Part shown: positions 24,413 to 35,703 of the stretch, one piece after another
Layout of the letters: every line of letters starts with the position of its first letter
Position numbering within the stretch: the first letter of the stretch is position 1
NCBI RefSeq assembly: GCF_003664585.1
Contig: NZ_RCHI01000004.1
Span: 124,001 to 188,000 of the forward strand
DNA from: Paenirhodobacter hankyongi
GTDB taxonomy: Bacteria; Pseudomonadota; Alphaproteobacteria; Rhodobacterales; Rhodobacteraceae
Direction: 5' to 3'
Length of the DNA stretch: 64,000 nt
Position numbers and translations under genes: made by a program
Notes under the pieces: model-generated
Told to the model about the DNA's origin: nothing
What the model saw: only the letters and a program-made list of their open reading frames with translations
Databases searched by the model: none

Positions 24413-25785
24413 TCCTTCCGCCAGGCGTCGAGCTTGCGATAGAGCGTCGAGGGCGCCACGTCGAGCTCGCGCGCCGCGCGCGGCACCGAACCGTCGTGCC
24501 GGGTCAGGCAATCCTCGATCACCAGCCGCTCGATTTCCGCGAGGCTGCGACCGGCGAGCGTGGTCATGTTCAGCCCGGGGCAGGGCGGGGCATGCTCGGC
24601 CGGAAAGCGGATCTCCTCGGGCAGCATCTCCTCGGTCAGCTCGTCGCCGTCATGGGTCACGGTCGCGGCGCGCAGCACGTTCATCAGCTCGCGCACGTTG
24701 CCGTTCCAGGGCTGGGCGCGCAGCACCGCCTCGGCGGCGGGCGAGAGCCGGGTGAAGGCGCGGCCCTCGAGAATGGCGAAGCGGCGCAGGATTTCCGCCG
24801 CGAGCGGGGCGATGTCGTCGGGGCGCTGGCGCAGCGGCGGCATCTCGATCGGCACGACGCGAAGCCGGTAATAGAGATCCTCGCGCAACCGCCCGTCGTG
24901 CACCGCCTGCAGCGGCGGCTGCGCCGAGGCGGCGATCACCCGCAGGTCGACCCGCTGCGGCCGCGCTGCGCCGAGCGGCTGGATCGTCGCGCTCTGCAGG
25001 AAGCGCAGCAGCTTCGGCTGCAGCTCGGGGGCAAGGTCGCAGATCTCGTCGAGGAAGAGCGTGCCGCCATCGGCCAGCGCCGCCGCCCCGGCCTTGTCGG
25101 TGACCGCGCCGGGAAAGGCGCCGCGCAGATGGCCGAACAGCTCGGACTCGAAGCGCTCGACCGGGATCGCGCCGCAATCGAGGGTGATGAAGGGGGCCGC
25201 CGCGCGCGGCGACAGCGCATGGACCGCCTGCGCGCAGAGCTCCTTGCCGGTGCCGCTTTCGCCGGTGACGAAGACCGGCGCCATCGAACGCGCGGCCGAG
25301 CGGATCCGGGCATAGACCGTGCGCATCGGTCCCGAGGTGCCGATGAAGCCGGCAAGCGGCGCCTCGCGCCCGGGCACCGCCTGCGGCCGCGACAGCTGGG
25401 CTGCGGCGCGGGCATTGGCGATCGCCGTCATCAGCCGCAGTTCCGAGACCGGCTTGACGAGGAAGTCATGCGCGCCCGCGCGCATCGCCTTCACCGCGCG
25501 CTCGGTCGAACGGTCGGCGGTGATGACCACCACCGCGGTGCGCGGCTGCAACGCCAGCATCTCGCGCATCAGGTCGATGCCGTCGCCGTCGGGCAGCATC
25601 AGGTCAAGCAGCACGACGGGCGGATCGGTCTTGCGAAACAGCGCCAGCCCCTCGGCGGCGGAGGCGGCCGAAAGGGTGACGAAGCCCGAGCTGCGCAGAT
25701 GCGCGTCATAGATCGCGCGCAGCGTCGGCGTGTCCTCGATCAGCAGGATATCGGCGGCGATCGGCGGCGAGGCGGCTTCGTTCAC
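24409..25785 (-). CDS. NtrC/LuxO-like response regulator with GAFPGA variant motif
   Basis: A 458-residue regulator. The GTG start at 25785 is chosen because AGGAG lies just before it and it overlaps the kinase stop (GTGA). Domains in order: receiver (phospho-Asp61 in 'LLDLMLPDG', Lys111), AAA+ ATPase with Walker A GESGTGKE (165-172) and Walker B GTLFLDEI (231-238), and a Fis-type helix-turn-helix at the C-terminus ('GSVPRAARELDVAPSTLYRKL'). The sigma54-contact loop reads GAFPGA (212-217) where functional activators have GAFTGA. So it may not activate sigma54 promoters in the standard way. Operon partner of the hybrid kinase. Confidence 0.9.
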   Translation of the reverse strand: MNEAASPPIAADILLIEDTPTLRAIYDAHLRSSGFVTLSAASAAEGLALFRKTDPPVVLLDLMLPDGDGIDLMREMLALQPRTAVVVITADRSTERAVKAMRAGAHDFLVKPVSELRLMTAIANARAAAQLSRPQAVPGREAPLAGFIGTSGPMRTVYARIRSAARSMAPVFVTGESGTGKELCAQAVHALSPRAAAPFITLDCGAIPVERFESELFGHLRGAFPGAVTDKAGAAALADGGTLFLDEICDLAPELQPKLLRFLQSATIQPLGAARPQRVDLRVIAASAQPPLQAVHDGRLREDLYYRLRVVPIEMPPLRQRPDDIAPLAAEILRRFAILEGRAFTRLSPAAEAVLRAQPWNGNVRELMNVLRAATVTHDGDELTEEMLPEEIRFPAEHAPPCPGLNMTTLAGRSLAEIERLVIEDCLTRHDGSVPRAARELDVAPSTLYRKLDAWRKD

Positions 25786-27332
25786 GGCATCTCTCCTGCG
25801 CGATCCTCGCGCGCGTCCAGTTCGCCCTCGGTGAAGGCGATGAGCTGTGCGATCCGCGCGAGAACGGCCCGGCCGAGCAGCGCCGTCGCCTCGGGGCGGC
25901 CCTCGCGCAGCCCCGCGCCCAGTGCAGCGGCGCAATCGTAGAGCGACTGTGCCCCAAGCTCGCCCGAGATCGCGGTGAGGATGTGCATCTCGCGCCGGAT
26001 CGCCGTGCCGTCGCCCTGGGCAAGCGCGTCGCGCAACCGCGTCTCGATGCCGCGCAGATCGGCCAGCAGCCGGTGCAGGAGCTCGCGGCTGCCGTCCTCG
26101 CCGGCGATGGCGAGCAGGCGGCTGAATTGCGCGCCGTCGACGATCAGCAGCCCGTCGATGAAGCCCGGGTCGGCCCCGGCGGGCGGGGGGGGCGGGGATG
26201 GGTCGCGCTGCAGGGCGCGTTCGACCGCGGCGGCAAAACGCGGCAGGCTGGCCAGTGGCTTCACCACCACCGCGTCGGCGCCCATGGCGAGCAGCGCGTT
26301 GCGGGTCTCGGGCATTGCATCGGCGGTGCAGGCAAGGATCGGCAGGCGCCGCCGCATCTCGCCCGACCGCAGCGCGGTAATCACCCCGCGGCCGTCAAGC
26401 CCGGGCATCTCGATGTCGATCACCGCAAGGTCATAGTCGCGCGCGGCCAGCAGGGCGAGCGCCTCGCGCCCGTGGTCGGCGGTGATGCAGGTCGCGCCCA
26501 TGTCGTCAAGCATGTGGCAGATCACCGCCTGATGCGTGCGGCTGTCATCGGTGACGAGAACGCGCAGCCCGCTCAGGTCGGGCGACGCGGCTCCCTCCTC
26601 GACAAGGAGCGGCAGCGCCGGCAGCATCGGCACGATCAGGGTGACGATGGCGCCGCCCTCGGGGCGGTTGTGCACCTCGATCCGGCCGCCGAGCCGCTCG
26701 GCCATGTCGCGGGCGATGGCAAGTCCGAGGCCGTAGCCGGGCATGTTCGGCGTGCTGCCGCGCTGGCCCGGGCGGAACAGCCGGCCAAGCAGTTCGGGCG
26801 GGAAGCCCGGGCCGTCGTCGCGCACGCTGATCTGCAGCAGGTCGCCGGCGGCGAGACGGAAGGAGACCTGCACCACGCCCTGCCGCGCATATTTGAAGGC
26901 GTTCGACAGCAGGTTCGACACCGCCCGCTCGATCGCCAGCCGGTCGAGCACCAGCACCGGCGGAATGTCGGGGGCGAGGGTGAATTGCAGCGCGATGCCC
27001 CGTTCGCGGGCGGGACCCGACCAGCGGATCTCGAGCTCGCGCAGCAGCCGGGCGGTCTGCACCTGCTGCGCGCCGGCGGCCTCGGCCTCCTCGGCGATCA
27101 GCACCAGCCCCTCGTCGAGCAGCCGCGCGACGAGGTCGCTGGCCACCCGCACCCGCTCGATCTGGTGCCGGGGGCCGTCCTCGAGCCGTTCCCGGCTGAC
27201 GAGCCGCAAGGAGGCAAGGATGTCCGCAACGGCCGCCCGCAGGTCGTGTCCAAGCAAGGTGATCTGTGCAAGCTTCAGCTGCGCGGTCAGCGCAGGATCA
27301 GGCGGAACGGAAGGCGTGTCTTGCGTCTTCAT
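25782..27332 (-). CDS. Soluble hybrid histidine kinase with receiver and Hpt domain
   Basis: A 516-residue kinase without membrane spans. Start at 27332 (MKTQDTP) is preferred over an upstream in-frame start, since only there does a purine-rich ribosome site (GGGAAGGG) precede it. The phospho-acceptor is His29 in 'LLGHDLRAAV'. The ATPase domain shows 'NLLSNAFKYA' (N box), 'DDGPGFP' and 'GYGLGLAIA' (G boxes). A receiver follows ('VLVTDDS', phospho-Asp in 'LAVIDIEMPG'), and the C-terminus has an Hpt-like helix with His450 in 'REMHILTAISGELGA'. It overlaps the response regulator by four bases, so a His-Asp-His-Asp relay to that protein is likely. The signal is unknown; the N-terminus has no sensor domain. 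Confidence 0.88.
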   Translation of the reverse strand: MKTQDTPSVPPDPALTAQLKLAQITLLGHDLRAAVADILASLRLVSRERLEDGPRHQIERVRVASDLVARLLDEGLVLIAEEAEAAGAQQVQTARLLRELEIRWSGPARERGIALQFTLAPDIPPVLVLDRLAIERAVSNLLSNAFKYARQGVVQVSFRLAAGDLLQISVRDDGPGFPPELLGRLFRPGQRGSTPNMPGYGLGLAIARDMAERLGGRIEVHNRPEGGAIVTLIVPMLPALPLLVEEGAASPDLSGLRVLVTDDSRTHQAVICHMLDDMGATCITADHGREALALLAARDYDLAVIDIEMPGLDGRGVITALRSGEMRRRLPILACTADAMPETRNALLAMGADAVVVKPLASLPRFAAAVERALQRDPSPPPPPAGADPGFIDGLLIVDGAQFSRLLAIAGEDGSRELLHRLLADLRGIETRLRDALAQGDGTAIRREMHILTAISGELGAQSLYDCAAALGAGLREGRPEATALLGRAVLARIAQLIAFTEGELDAREDRAGEMP

Positions 27333-27409
27333 GTCGAAACCCTTCCCCGAAGCCCCGGGGTTCGCATCATAAAAACAGAATCCGGAAATAATGTTACGGG
27401 GAAAATGTG

Positions 27410-27466
27410 GCTTTCCGTCGTGCAACGTGACGGAAAGCGGCGGAGCCCGTCGCGCGGGCTCCGCCG
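27410..27466 (-). terminator. Two back-to-back hairpins between prpE and the hybrid kinase
   Basis: CGGCGGAGCCCG/CGGGCTCCGCCG (27438-27449 and 27455-27466) is a 12-bp stem just past the prpE stop. It abuts a second stem, GCTTTCCGTC/GACGGAAAGC (27410-27419 and 27429-27438), which supplies a CTTTCC tail on the minus strand. Likely terminates prpE; both arms share base 27438, so the folds may compete. Confidence 0.6.
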
Positions 27467-27472
27467 GCACGG

Positions 27473-29365
27473 TCAGCTGGCGGGGTAGCCGATCGCTTTC
27501 AGCGCCGCGGTGATCTCGTCAAGGATCGCCGGGTCGTCGATCGTGGCGGGCATCTTGTAGGGCTCGCCGTCGGCGATCTTCACCATCGTGCCGCGCAGGA
27601 TCTTGCCCGAGCGGGTCTTCGGCAGCCGGTCGACGACGAGCGCGGTCTTGAACGCCGCGACCGGGCCGATCAGGTCGCGCACCAGGGCGACGCATTCGCG
27701 CACGATCGCCTTCTCGTCGCGGGTGCAGCCCTTGTTCAGGCACAGGAAGCCGATCGGGGTCTGCCCCTTCAGCTCGTCCGCCGCCCCGATCACCGCGCAT
27801 TCGGCGACATCGGGGTGCGAGGCGAGCACCTCCTCCATCGCGCCGGTCGAGAGCCGGTGCCCCGCGACGTTGATCACGTCATCGGTGCGCGCCATGATAT
27901 AGAGATAGCCGTCCTCGTCCTTGTAGCCCGCGTCGCCGGTCTCGTAATAGCCCGGGAAGTGGCTGAGGTAGCTCTTCTTGAAGCGCTCCTCGGCATTCCA
28001 CAGCGTCGGCAGCGTGCCCGGAGGCAGCGGCAGCTTGATCGCGATCGCGCCCAGTTCGCCGTCCTTCATCGGGTGGCCGCCCTCGTCGAGGATCTGCACG
28101 TCATAGCCCGGCATCGCCACCGAGGGCGAACCGAGTTTCGTCGGCAGCAATTCGATGCCAAGCGGGTTCGCGGCGATCGCCCAGCCGGTTTCCGTCTGCC
28201 ACCAGTGGTCGATCACCGGCACGCCGAGGTGCTCCTGCGCCCATTTCACCGTGTCCGGGTCGGCGCGCTCGCCGGCCAGGAACAGCGCCTGCATCTCGTG
28301 CAGCTTGTAGCGCTTGATCCAGTCGCCGTTCGGGTCCTCGCGCCGGATCGCGCGCAGCGCGGTGGGCGCGGTGAAGAAGCTCTTGATCCGGTTGTTCTGG
28401 ATCACCCGCCAGAACACGCCCGGGTGCGGCGTGCCGACGGGCTTGCCCTCGAACACCACGGTGGTCGCGCCGGCGATCAGCGGGCCATAGCAGATGTAGC
28501 TGTGGCCGACGACCCAACCCACGTCCGAGGCGGCCCAGAACCGGTCGCCGGCCTCGATGTTGTAGATGTTCTTCATCGTCCAGCTCAGCGCGACGAGATG
28601 GCCGCCGGTCGCCCGGATCACGCCCTTCGGCGCGCCGGTGGTGCCCGAGGTGTAGAGGATATAGGCCGGGTGGTTGCCCTCGACCGCCACGCATTCGGCC
28701 GGGCGCACGCCATACTGGAAGCCGTGCCAGGAGAAGTCGCGGCCCTCGACCAGCTTCGCCACTTCCTGCTCGCGCTGGAAGATCACGCAGAACTCGGGCT
28801 TGTGGGTGGCGATGTCGATCGCCTCGTCGAGGAGGGGCTTGTAGTGCACGACGCGGTTCGGTTCGAGCCCGCAGGACGCGGCGATGATCGCCTTCGGCGT
28901 GCAGTCGTCGATGCGCACGGCCAGCTCGTTCGCGGCAAAGCCGCCGAACACCACCGAGTGGATCGCGCCGAGCCGGGCACAGGCCAGCATCGCCTCGAGC
29001 GCCTCGGGGATCATCGGCATGTAGATGATGACGCGGTCACCCTTTTCGACGCCGCGCATGCGCAGCGCGCCGGCAAGCGAGGCCACGCGCTTTTGCAGTT
29101 CCTTGTAGGTGATGCCCTTGGTCGAATGGGTGATCGGGCTTTCGTGCATGATCGCGATCTGGTCGCCGCGACCGGCCAGCACATGGCGGTCGACCGCGTT
29201 CCAGCAGGTGTTGACCATGCCATCCGAGAACCATTCGTAGATCGGGGCCTTCTCGTCGAAGAGCGCCTTCGTGGGTTTCTCGACCCAGTCGATCTGCTCC
29301 GCCGCCTGCATCCAGAACCCTTCCGGGTCGGCCTGCCAGGCAGCGTAGACGTCCTTGTATGCCAT
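27473..29365 (-). CDS. prpE: Propionyl-CoA synthetase
   Basis: A 630-residue AMP-forming acyl-CoA synthetase. 'YILYTSGTTGAPKGVIRATGGH' is the ATP loop, 'DVGWVVGHSYICYGPLIAGATTVVFEGKPVGTPHPGVFW' and 'DHWWQTETGW' are adenylation motifs, and 'TRSGKILRGTMVKIADGE' holds the C-terminal catalytic lysine. The PrpE-type 'RATGGHLVALSWTMKNIYNIEAGDRFW' segment and length favour propionate over acetate. It supplies propionyl-CoA for carboxylation. A cluster of TTTGCAAA-like elements lies upstream at 29457-29566. Confidence 0.93.
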   Translation of the reverse strand: MAYKDVYAAWQADPEGFWMQAAEQIDWVEKPTKALFDEKAPIYEWFSDGMVNTCWNAVDRHVLAGRGDQIAIMHESPITHSTKGITYKELQKRVASLAGALRMRGVEKGDRVIIYMPMIPEALEAMLACARLGAIHSVVFGGFAANELAVRIDDCTPKAIIAASCGLEPNRVVHYKPLLDEAIDIATHKPEFCVIFQREQEVAKLVEGRDFSWHGFQYGVRPAECVAVEGNHPAYILYTSGTTGAPKGVIRATGGHLVALSWTMKNIYNIEAGDRFWAASDVGWVVGHSYICYGPLIAGATTVVFEGKPVGTPHPGVFWRVIQNNRIKSFFTAPTALRAIRREDPNGDWIKRYKLHEMQALFLAGERADPDTVKWAQEHLGVPVIDHWWQTETGWAIAANPLGIELLPTKLGSPSVAMPGYDVQILDEGGHPMKDGELGAIAIKLPLPPGTLPTLWNAEERFKKSYLSHFPGYYETGDAGYKDEDGYLYIMARTDDVINVAGHRLSTGAMEEVLASHPDVAECAVIGAADELKGQTPIGFLCLNKGCTRDEKAIVRECVALVRDLIGPVAAFKTALVVDRLPKTRSGKILRGTMVKIADGEPYKMPATIDDPAILDEITAALKAIGYPAS

Positions 29366-29432
29366 TGTATGCCTCCTCCAAGCTGGATTTCTTGTTACGG
29401 AGGCTAAGAGATTCCTGCAAGATTGTTACCGG

Positions 29433-29447
29433 GGAATGCGACATTCC
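29433..29447. promoter_or_regulatory. Inverted repeat GGAATG-CGA-CATTCC upstream of prpE
   Basis: Perfect 6-base arms with a 3-base centre, 68 bases before the prpE start. Possible operator; could also be chance. Confidence 0.35.
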
Positions 29448-29480
29448 GACCGGAAAATTTTGCAGTTCCTCGGCCTATGC

Positions 29481-29566
29481 TTGCGCAAACTTTTGCAAAG
29501 CAGTGGATTTTGTTGATGCCGCGTGAGCGGCATAACGCAATTTGCAAAGTTTCTTCGCTTTGCATC
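29481..29566. promoter_or_regulatory. Cluster of TTTGCAAA elements upstream of prpE
   Basis: Exact TTTGCAAA occurs at 29492-29499 and 29541-29548, with related TTGCGCAA at 29481-29488 and TTTGCATC at 29559-29566. TTTGCAAA pairs are the recognised DNA motif of the ScfR family (PccR controlling propionyl-CoA assimilation in Rhodobacter; RamB in actinobacteria). The left element at 29480 with a 4-base gap to 29492 fits the reported spacing but is degenerate. Confidence 0.55.
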
Positions 29567-29595
29567 CGGCGCGGAGCGCGTGTGCCCCGCGCCGG
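29566..29595 (-). terminator. GC hairpin after maeB
   Basis: CCGGCGCGG and CCGCGCCGG make a 9-bp stem with a 12-base loop just beyond the maeB stop. No T run follows on the minus strand, so efficiency is doubtful. Confidence 0.4.
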
Positions 29596-29601
29596 CCGGG
29601 A

Positions 29602-31881
<2,280 letters not shown>

Positions 31882-31900
31882 GAGGGCCTCCCTGAAACTG

Positions 31901-31914
31901 GTTTAGCTTTAAAC
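31901..31914. promoter_or_regulatory. Inverted repeat GTTTA-GCTT-TAAAC before maeB
   Basis: Perfect 5-base arms in an AT-rich patch 20 bases upstream of the maeB start, where the maeB promoter should be. Possible operator for maeB. Confidence 0.35.
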
Positions 31915-32062
31915 TATTTGGCCTGACGCTGCAAATAGGCCCGTCGGCGCAAGGCCGCAAGGGGGCATCCCGCGCACTGCATGGCGGCTTGCATCGCTTC
32001 GGGAGGCGGCGCAAGCTTCGGGCGAGTTGAACCGTTTGGACAAATCACCCCCGGAGGCCCCG

Positions 32063-32455
32063 ATGTCCCTTGTCGAACTGGCGCGCGACGTGCGCGAGAA
32101 CGCCTATGCGCCCTATTCGCGATTCAAGGTGGGTGCGGCGGTGCGGGGCAAGTCGGGGGCGGTCTATCGCGGGGTGAATGTCGAGAATGTCGCCTATCCC
32201 GAGGGCACCTGCGCCGAGGCCGGCGCGATCGCGGCGATGGTCGCGGCGGGCGAGACCGAACTTGTCGAGGTGGCGGTGATCGCCGACAGCCCGACCCCGG
32301 TGCCGCCCTGCGGTGGCTGTCGGCAGAAACTGGCCGAGTTCGGTCGGGCCGAGACGCCGGTGACGCTCGCCACCACCTCGGGCGCGCGGTTTGACACCAC
32401 GATCGGCGAATTGCTGCCCGGCCGTTTCGATGCAAGCCACATGGACAAGTGCTGA
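32063..32455 (+). CDS. cdd: Cytidine deaminase
   Basis: A 130-residue zinc enzyme deaminating cytidine and deoxycytidine. The zinc and catalytic residues are Cys50-Ala-Glu52 and Cys83/Cys86 in VPPCGGC. It is the short tetrameric type. The start at 32063 follows CGGAGG at 32052-32057; the frame extends upstream but without a ribosome site. First gene of the nucleoside salvage operon; its stop overlaps the deoA start by one base (TGATG). Confidence 0.96.
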   Translation: MSLVELARDVRENAYAPYSRFKVGAAVRGKSGAVYRGVNVENVAYPEGTCAEAGAIAAMVAAGETELVEVAVIADSPTPVPPCGGCRQKLAEFGRAETPVTLATTSGARFDTTIGELLPGRFDASHMDKC

Positions 32456-33774
32456 TGGAGGCGCGCTTGATCATTGCCGGCGTGCGCGACGGGCAGGGGC
32501 TGACGGCCGAGGCCGCCGCCTGGTTCGCCGCGGGACTGGCCTCGGGGGCGGTGTCGGACGCGCAGGCGGGGGCCTTCGCGATGGCGGTGTTCCTGAAGGG
32601 CATCGGCACCGAGGGGCGCGTGGCGCTGACGCGGGCGATGCGCGACTCGGGGCAGGTGCTTGACTGGGATCTGGCCGGGCCGGTGATCGACAAGCATTCG
32701 ACCGGCGGCATCGGGGATTCCGTCTCGCTGCTGCTTGCGCCGGCACTGGCGGCCTGTGGCGTCTTCGTGCCGATGATCTCGGGGCGCGGGCTCGGTCACA
32801 CCGGCGGCACGCTCGACAAGATGGAGACGATCCCGGGCTATCGCGCGCTGCCCGGCGTCGAGGCGCTGAAGAAGGTGGTGGCCGAGGTCGGCTGTGCGAT
32901 CGTCGGCGCCACCGACGAGATCGCGCCCGCCGACAAGCGGCTTTACGGCATCCGCGACATCTCGGGCACGGTCGAGTCGATCGATCTCATCACCGCCTCG
33001 ATCCTGTCGAAGAAGCTCGCTGCCGGGCTCGACGGGCTGGTCCTCGACGTCAAGGTCGGCTCGGGCGCCTTCATGGCGAAGATGGAGGATGCCGAGGCGC
33101 TGGCGCGCAGCCTCGTCGCCACCGCAAACGGGGCGGGCTGCCGCTGTTCGGCGCTGATCACCGACATGAGCCAGAGCCTTGGCCATTCGGCGGGCAATGC
33201 GCTCGAGGTGATCGAGGTGATGGAGACCTTGACCGGATCGGCGGTGAACGAGGCGCTGTGGGACGTGACCGCGGCCTTGGGCGGCGAGGCGCTGGTGCTT
33301 GCGGGCAAGGCCGAGACGATGGACGACGGTGCGGCGATGATCGACCATGCGCTTGAGACCGGACGCGCGGCCGAGGTCTTCGGCAAGATGGTCGCGGCGC
33401 TTGGCGGGCCGCTCGATTTCGTCGAGCGCTATCCCGACCGGCTGCCCTCGGCGCCGGTTCTGGTGCCGGTGCCGGCGCCACGCGCGGGCTTCGTGACGCG
33501 GGTCGATGCGCGCGCGCTTGGCGAGGCGGTGGTGCGGCTGGGCGGCGGGCGGCTCGTCGGCACCGACCGGATCATCCCCTCGGTCGGGCTGTCGGGCCTT
33601 GCGGTGATCGGTGAGGAGATGGACGCGGGCGAGCCCCTCGCCCTTGTCCATGCGACGACGGCCGACAGGGCCGAGGCGGCGGTGGCGGCAGTGCGCGCGG
33701 CCTATGGGCTGAGCGCGGACATGCCCGAGGAGCCGCCGCTGATCCATGGCCGCATCGGCCCGGAGGATGTGTGA
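32455..33774 (+). CDS. deoA: Thymidine phosphorylase
   Basis: A 439-residue phosphorylase giving thymine and deoxyribose-1-phosphate. 'VIDKHSTGGIGDSVSLLLAP' is the phosphate/pyrimidine signature, and 'ISGRGLGHTGGTLDKMETIPGYRALP' with 'LDVKVGSGAFMAKMEDAEALARSLV' match the family. ATG at 32455 overlaps the cdd stop; an in-frame GTG two codons upstream is less likely. Its product feeds DeoB, encoded next. Confidence 0.97.
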   Translation: MEARLIIAGVRDGQGLTAEAAAWFAAGLASGAVSDAQAGAFAMAVFLKGIGTEGRVALTRAMRDSGQVLDWDLAGPVIDKHSTGGIGDSVSLLLAPALAACGVFVPMISGRGLGHTGGTLDKMETIPGYRALPGVEALKKVVAEVGCAIVGATDEIAPADKRLYGIRDISGTVESIDLITASILSKKLAAGLDGLVLDVKVGSGAFMAKMEDAEALARSLVATANGAGCRCSALITDMSQSLGHSAGNALEVIEVMETLTGSAVNEALWDVTAALGGEALVLAGKAETMDDGAAMIDHALETGRAAEVFGKMVAALGGPLDFVERYPDRLPSAPVLVPVPAPRAGFVTRVDARALGEAVVRLGGGRLVGTDRIIPSVGLSGLAVIGEEMDAGEPLALVHATTADRAEAAVAAVRAAYGLSADMPEEPPLIHGRIGPEDV

Positions 33775-33775
33775 G

Positions 33776-34999
33776 ATGACCCGTGCCTTCCTGATCGTGA
33801 TGGACAGCGTCGGCATCGGCGGCGCACCCGATGCCGCGCGCTTCTTCAACGATGGCGAACCCGATACCGGAGCGAACACCGTGGGTCATATCGCCACGGA
33901 ATGTGCTGCGGGGCGGGCCGAGGCGGGGCGCTCGGGCCCGCTGAAGGTGCCGCATCTCGATGCGCTCGGGCTCGGCGCCGCGGTGACGCTTGCCTCGGGG
34001 CTGTGCCCGCCCGGGCTCGGCGCGCCGCCGCGCGGGCTTTGGGGCGCGGCGAGCGAGGTCTCGAAGGGCAAGGACACGCCCTCGGGGCATTGGGAGCTGG
34101 CCGGCGTGCCGGTGCCCTGGGACTGGCACTATTTCCCCCAGGTCGAGAACAGTTTTCCGCCCGATCTGGTCGATTTCGTCGCCGCGCAGGCCGGCACCGC
34201 GGGGATCCTGGGCAATTGCCACGCCCCCGGCACCGCGATCATCGAGCGACTCGGCGAGGAGCACATGCGCAGTGGCTGGCCGATCTGCTACACCTCGGCC
34301 GACAGCGTGTTCCAGATCGCCGCCCATGAAGAGACCTTCGGCCTTGCCCGCCTGTTGCAGCTGTGTCGTGACATCGCGCCGCGGCTGCATGCGATGAAGG
34401 TCGGGCGGGTGATCGCGCGGCCCTTCGTCGGCCGCCCGGGCAATTTCGTGCGCACCCCGAACCGGCGCGATTTCGCAATCGAGCCGCCGGCGCCGACGCT
34501 GCTCGACTGGGCCTATGACGCCGGCCGCACCACCCATGCGATCGGCAAGATCGGTGACATCTTCAGCCATCGCGGCATCAGCGCGCTGCACAAGGGCAAG
34601 AATGACGCCGACCTGATGGACCATCTGCAGCGGCTGGCGGGCGAGGCCGAGGAGGGCAGCCTGACCTTCGCGAACTTCGTCGAGTTCGACAGCCTCTATG
34701 GCCACCGTCGCGATGTTTCGGGCTATGCCCGGGCGCTTGAATGGTTCGATGCGCAGGCCGGACGCTTCCTCGCGCGGCTGCGGCCGGGAGATCTGGCGAT
34801 CTTCACCGCCGACCATGGCAACGATCCGAGCTGGCACGGCACAGACCACACCCGCGAGCGGGTGCCGGTGCTGGGACATGGTGTCGGCTTGCGGTCGGTG
34901 GGGCAGGTGGCCTATTCGGACGTCGGAGCCTCGGTCGCGGCGCATCTCGGTTTGCGCGCCGCGGGCCCCGGGCACAGCTTTTTGCAAGAACAAGACTGA
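33776..34999 (+). CDS. deoB: Phosphopentomutase
   Basis: A 407-residue manganese enzyme of the alkaline-phosphatase fold that moves phosphate from C1 to C5 of (deoxy)ribose. '[16 protein letters not shown]' gives the first metal Asp, 'GHIATECA' and '[15 protein letters not shown]' hold the catalytic threonine region, and '[24 protein letters not shown]' is the C-terminal metal site. Start at 33776, one base after the deoA stop, with CGGAGGA upstream. Confidence 0.97.
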   Translation: MTRAFLIVMDSVGIGGAPDAARFFNDGEPDTGANTVGHIATECAAGRAEAGRSGPLKVPHLDALGLGAAVTLASGLCPPGLGAPPRGLWGAASEVSKGKDTPSGHWELAGVPVPWDWHYFPQVENSFPPDLVDFVAAQAGTAGILGNCHAPGTAIIERLGEEHMRSGWPICYTSADSVFQIAAHEETFGLARLLQLCRDIAPRLHAMKVGRVIARPFVGRPGNFVRTPNRRDFAIEPPAPTLLDWAYDAGRTTHAIGKIGDIFSHRGISALHKGKNDADLMDHLQRLAGEAEEGSLTFANFVEFDSLYGHRRDVSGYARALEWFDAQAGRFLARLRPGDLAIFTADHGNDPSWHGTDHTRERVPVLGHGVGLRSVGQVAYSDVGASVAAHLGLRAAGPGHSFLQEQD

Positions 35000-35007
35000 G
35001 GGATGCC

Positions 35008-35640
35008 ATGGACGAATTCGTGACGGTGGTCGACCACCCGCTGGTGCAGCACAAACTGACGCTGATGCGCGAGAAGGACACGTCGACCGCGGGTTTCCGC
35101 CAGCTGCTGCGCGAGATCAGCCTGCTTCTGGCCTATGAGGTCACCCGCGGGCTCGAGCTGACGACGAAGACGATCGACACGCCGCTGTGCAAGATGGAAG
35201 CGCCGATCCTCGAGGGCAAGAAACTCGCGCTGATCTCGATCCTGCGGGCGGGCAATGGCCTGCTCGACGGTATCCTCGAGCTGATCCCGGCGGCGCGCGT
35301 GGGCTTTGTCGGCCTCTACCGCGACCCCGAGACGCTGCAGCCGGTGCAGTATTACTGCAAGGTGCCGAACATGCTCGAGGACCGGATGGTGATCGTGGTC
35401 GATCCGATGCTGGCCACCGGCAACAGCTCGGTCGCGGCGGTCGATCTGATCAAGGCGCAGGGTGCGAAGAACATCCGTTTCCTGTGCCTGCTCGCGGCCC
35501 CCGAGGGCATCGCGCGGATGCGCGAGGCGCATCCCGATGTGCCGATCGTGACCGCCTCGATCGACGAATGCCTCAACGATCACGGCTATATCGTGCCGGG
35601 CCTAGGGGATGCGGGCGACCGCATGTTCGGCACAAAATAA
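35008..35640 (+). CDS. upp: Uracil phosphoribosyltransferase
   Basis: A 210-residue enzyme converting uracil and PRPP to UMP. The PRPP loop [14 protein letters not shown] is at residues 127-140, and '[22 protein letters not shown]' plus the C-terminal '[17 protein letters not shown]' are diagnostic. Last gene of the cdd-deoA-deoB-upp operon, eight bases after deoB, joining pyrimidine base salvage to nucleoside breakdown. Confidence 0.97.
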   Translation: MDEFVTVVDHPLVQHKLTLMREKDTSTAGFRQLLREISLLLAYEVTRGLELTTKTIDTPLCKMEAPILEGKKLALISILRAGNGLLDGILELIPAARVGFVGLYRDPETLQPVQYYCKVPNMLEDRMVIVVDPMLATGNSSVAAVDLIKAQGAKNIRFLCLLAAPEGIARMREAHPDVPIVTASIDECLNDHGYIVPGLGDAGDRMFGTK

Positions 35641-35703
35641 GGCCTTTCTCCTTTACTCGCAGACAATCCTGCGTCATTTTCCCTGATAGGTGATTTGGGG
35701 GAA

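Noticed and set aside
24409-27332. Quorum-sensing LuxO/LuxU system
   Set aside because: The domain order is similar, but no autoinducer sensor or sRNA genes are nearby and GAFTGA is altered, so the name would overclaim.
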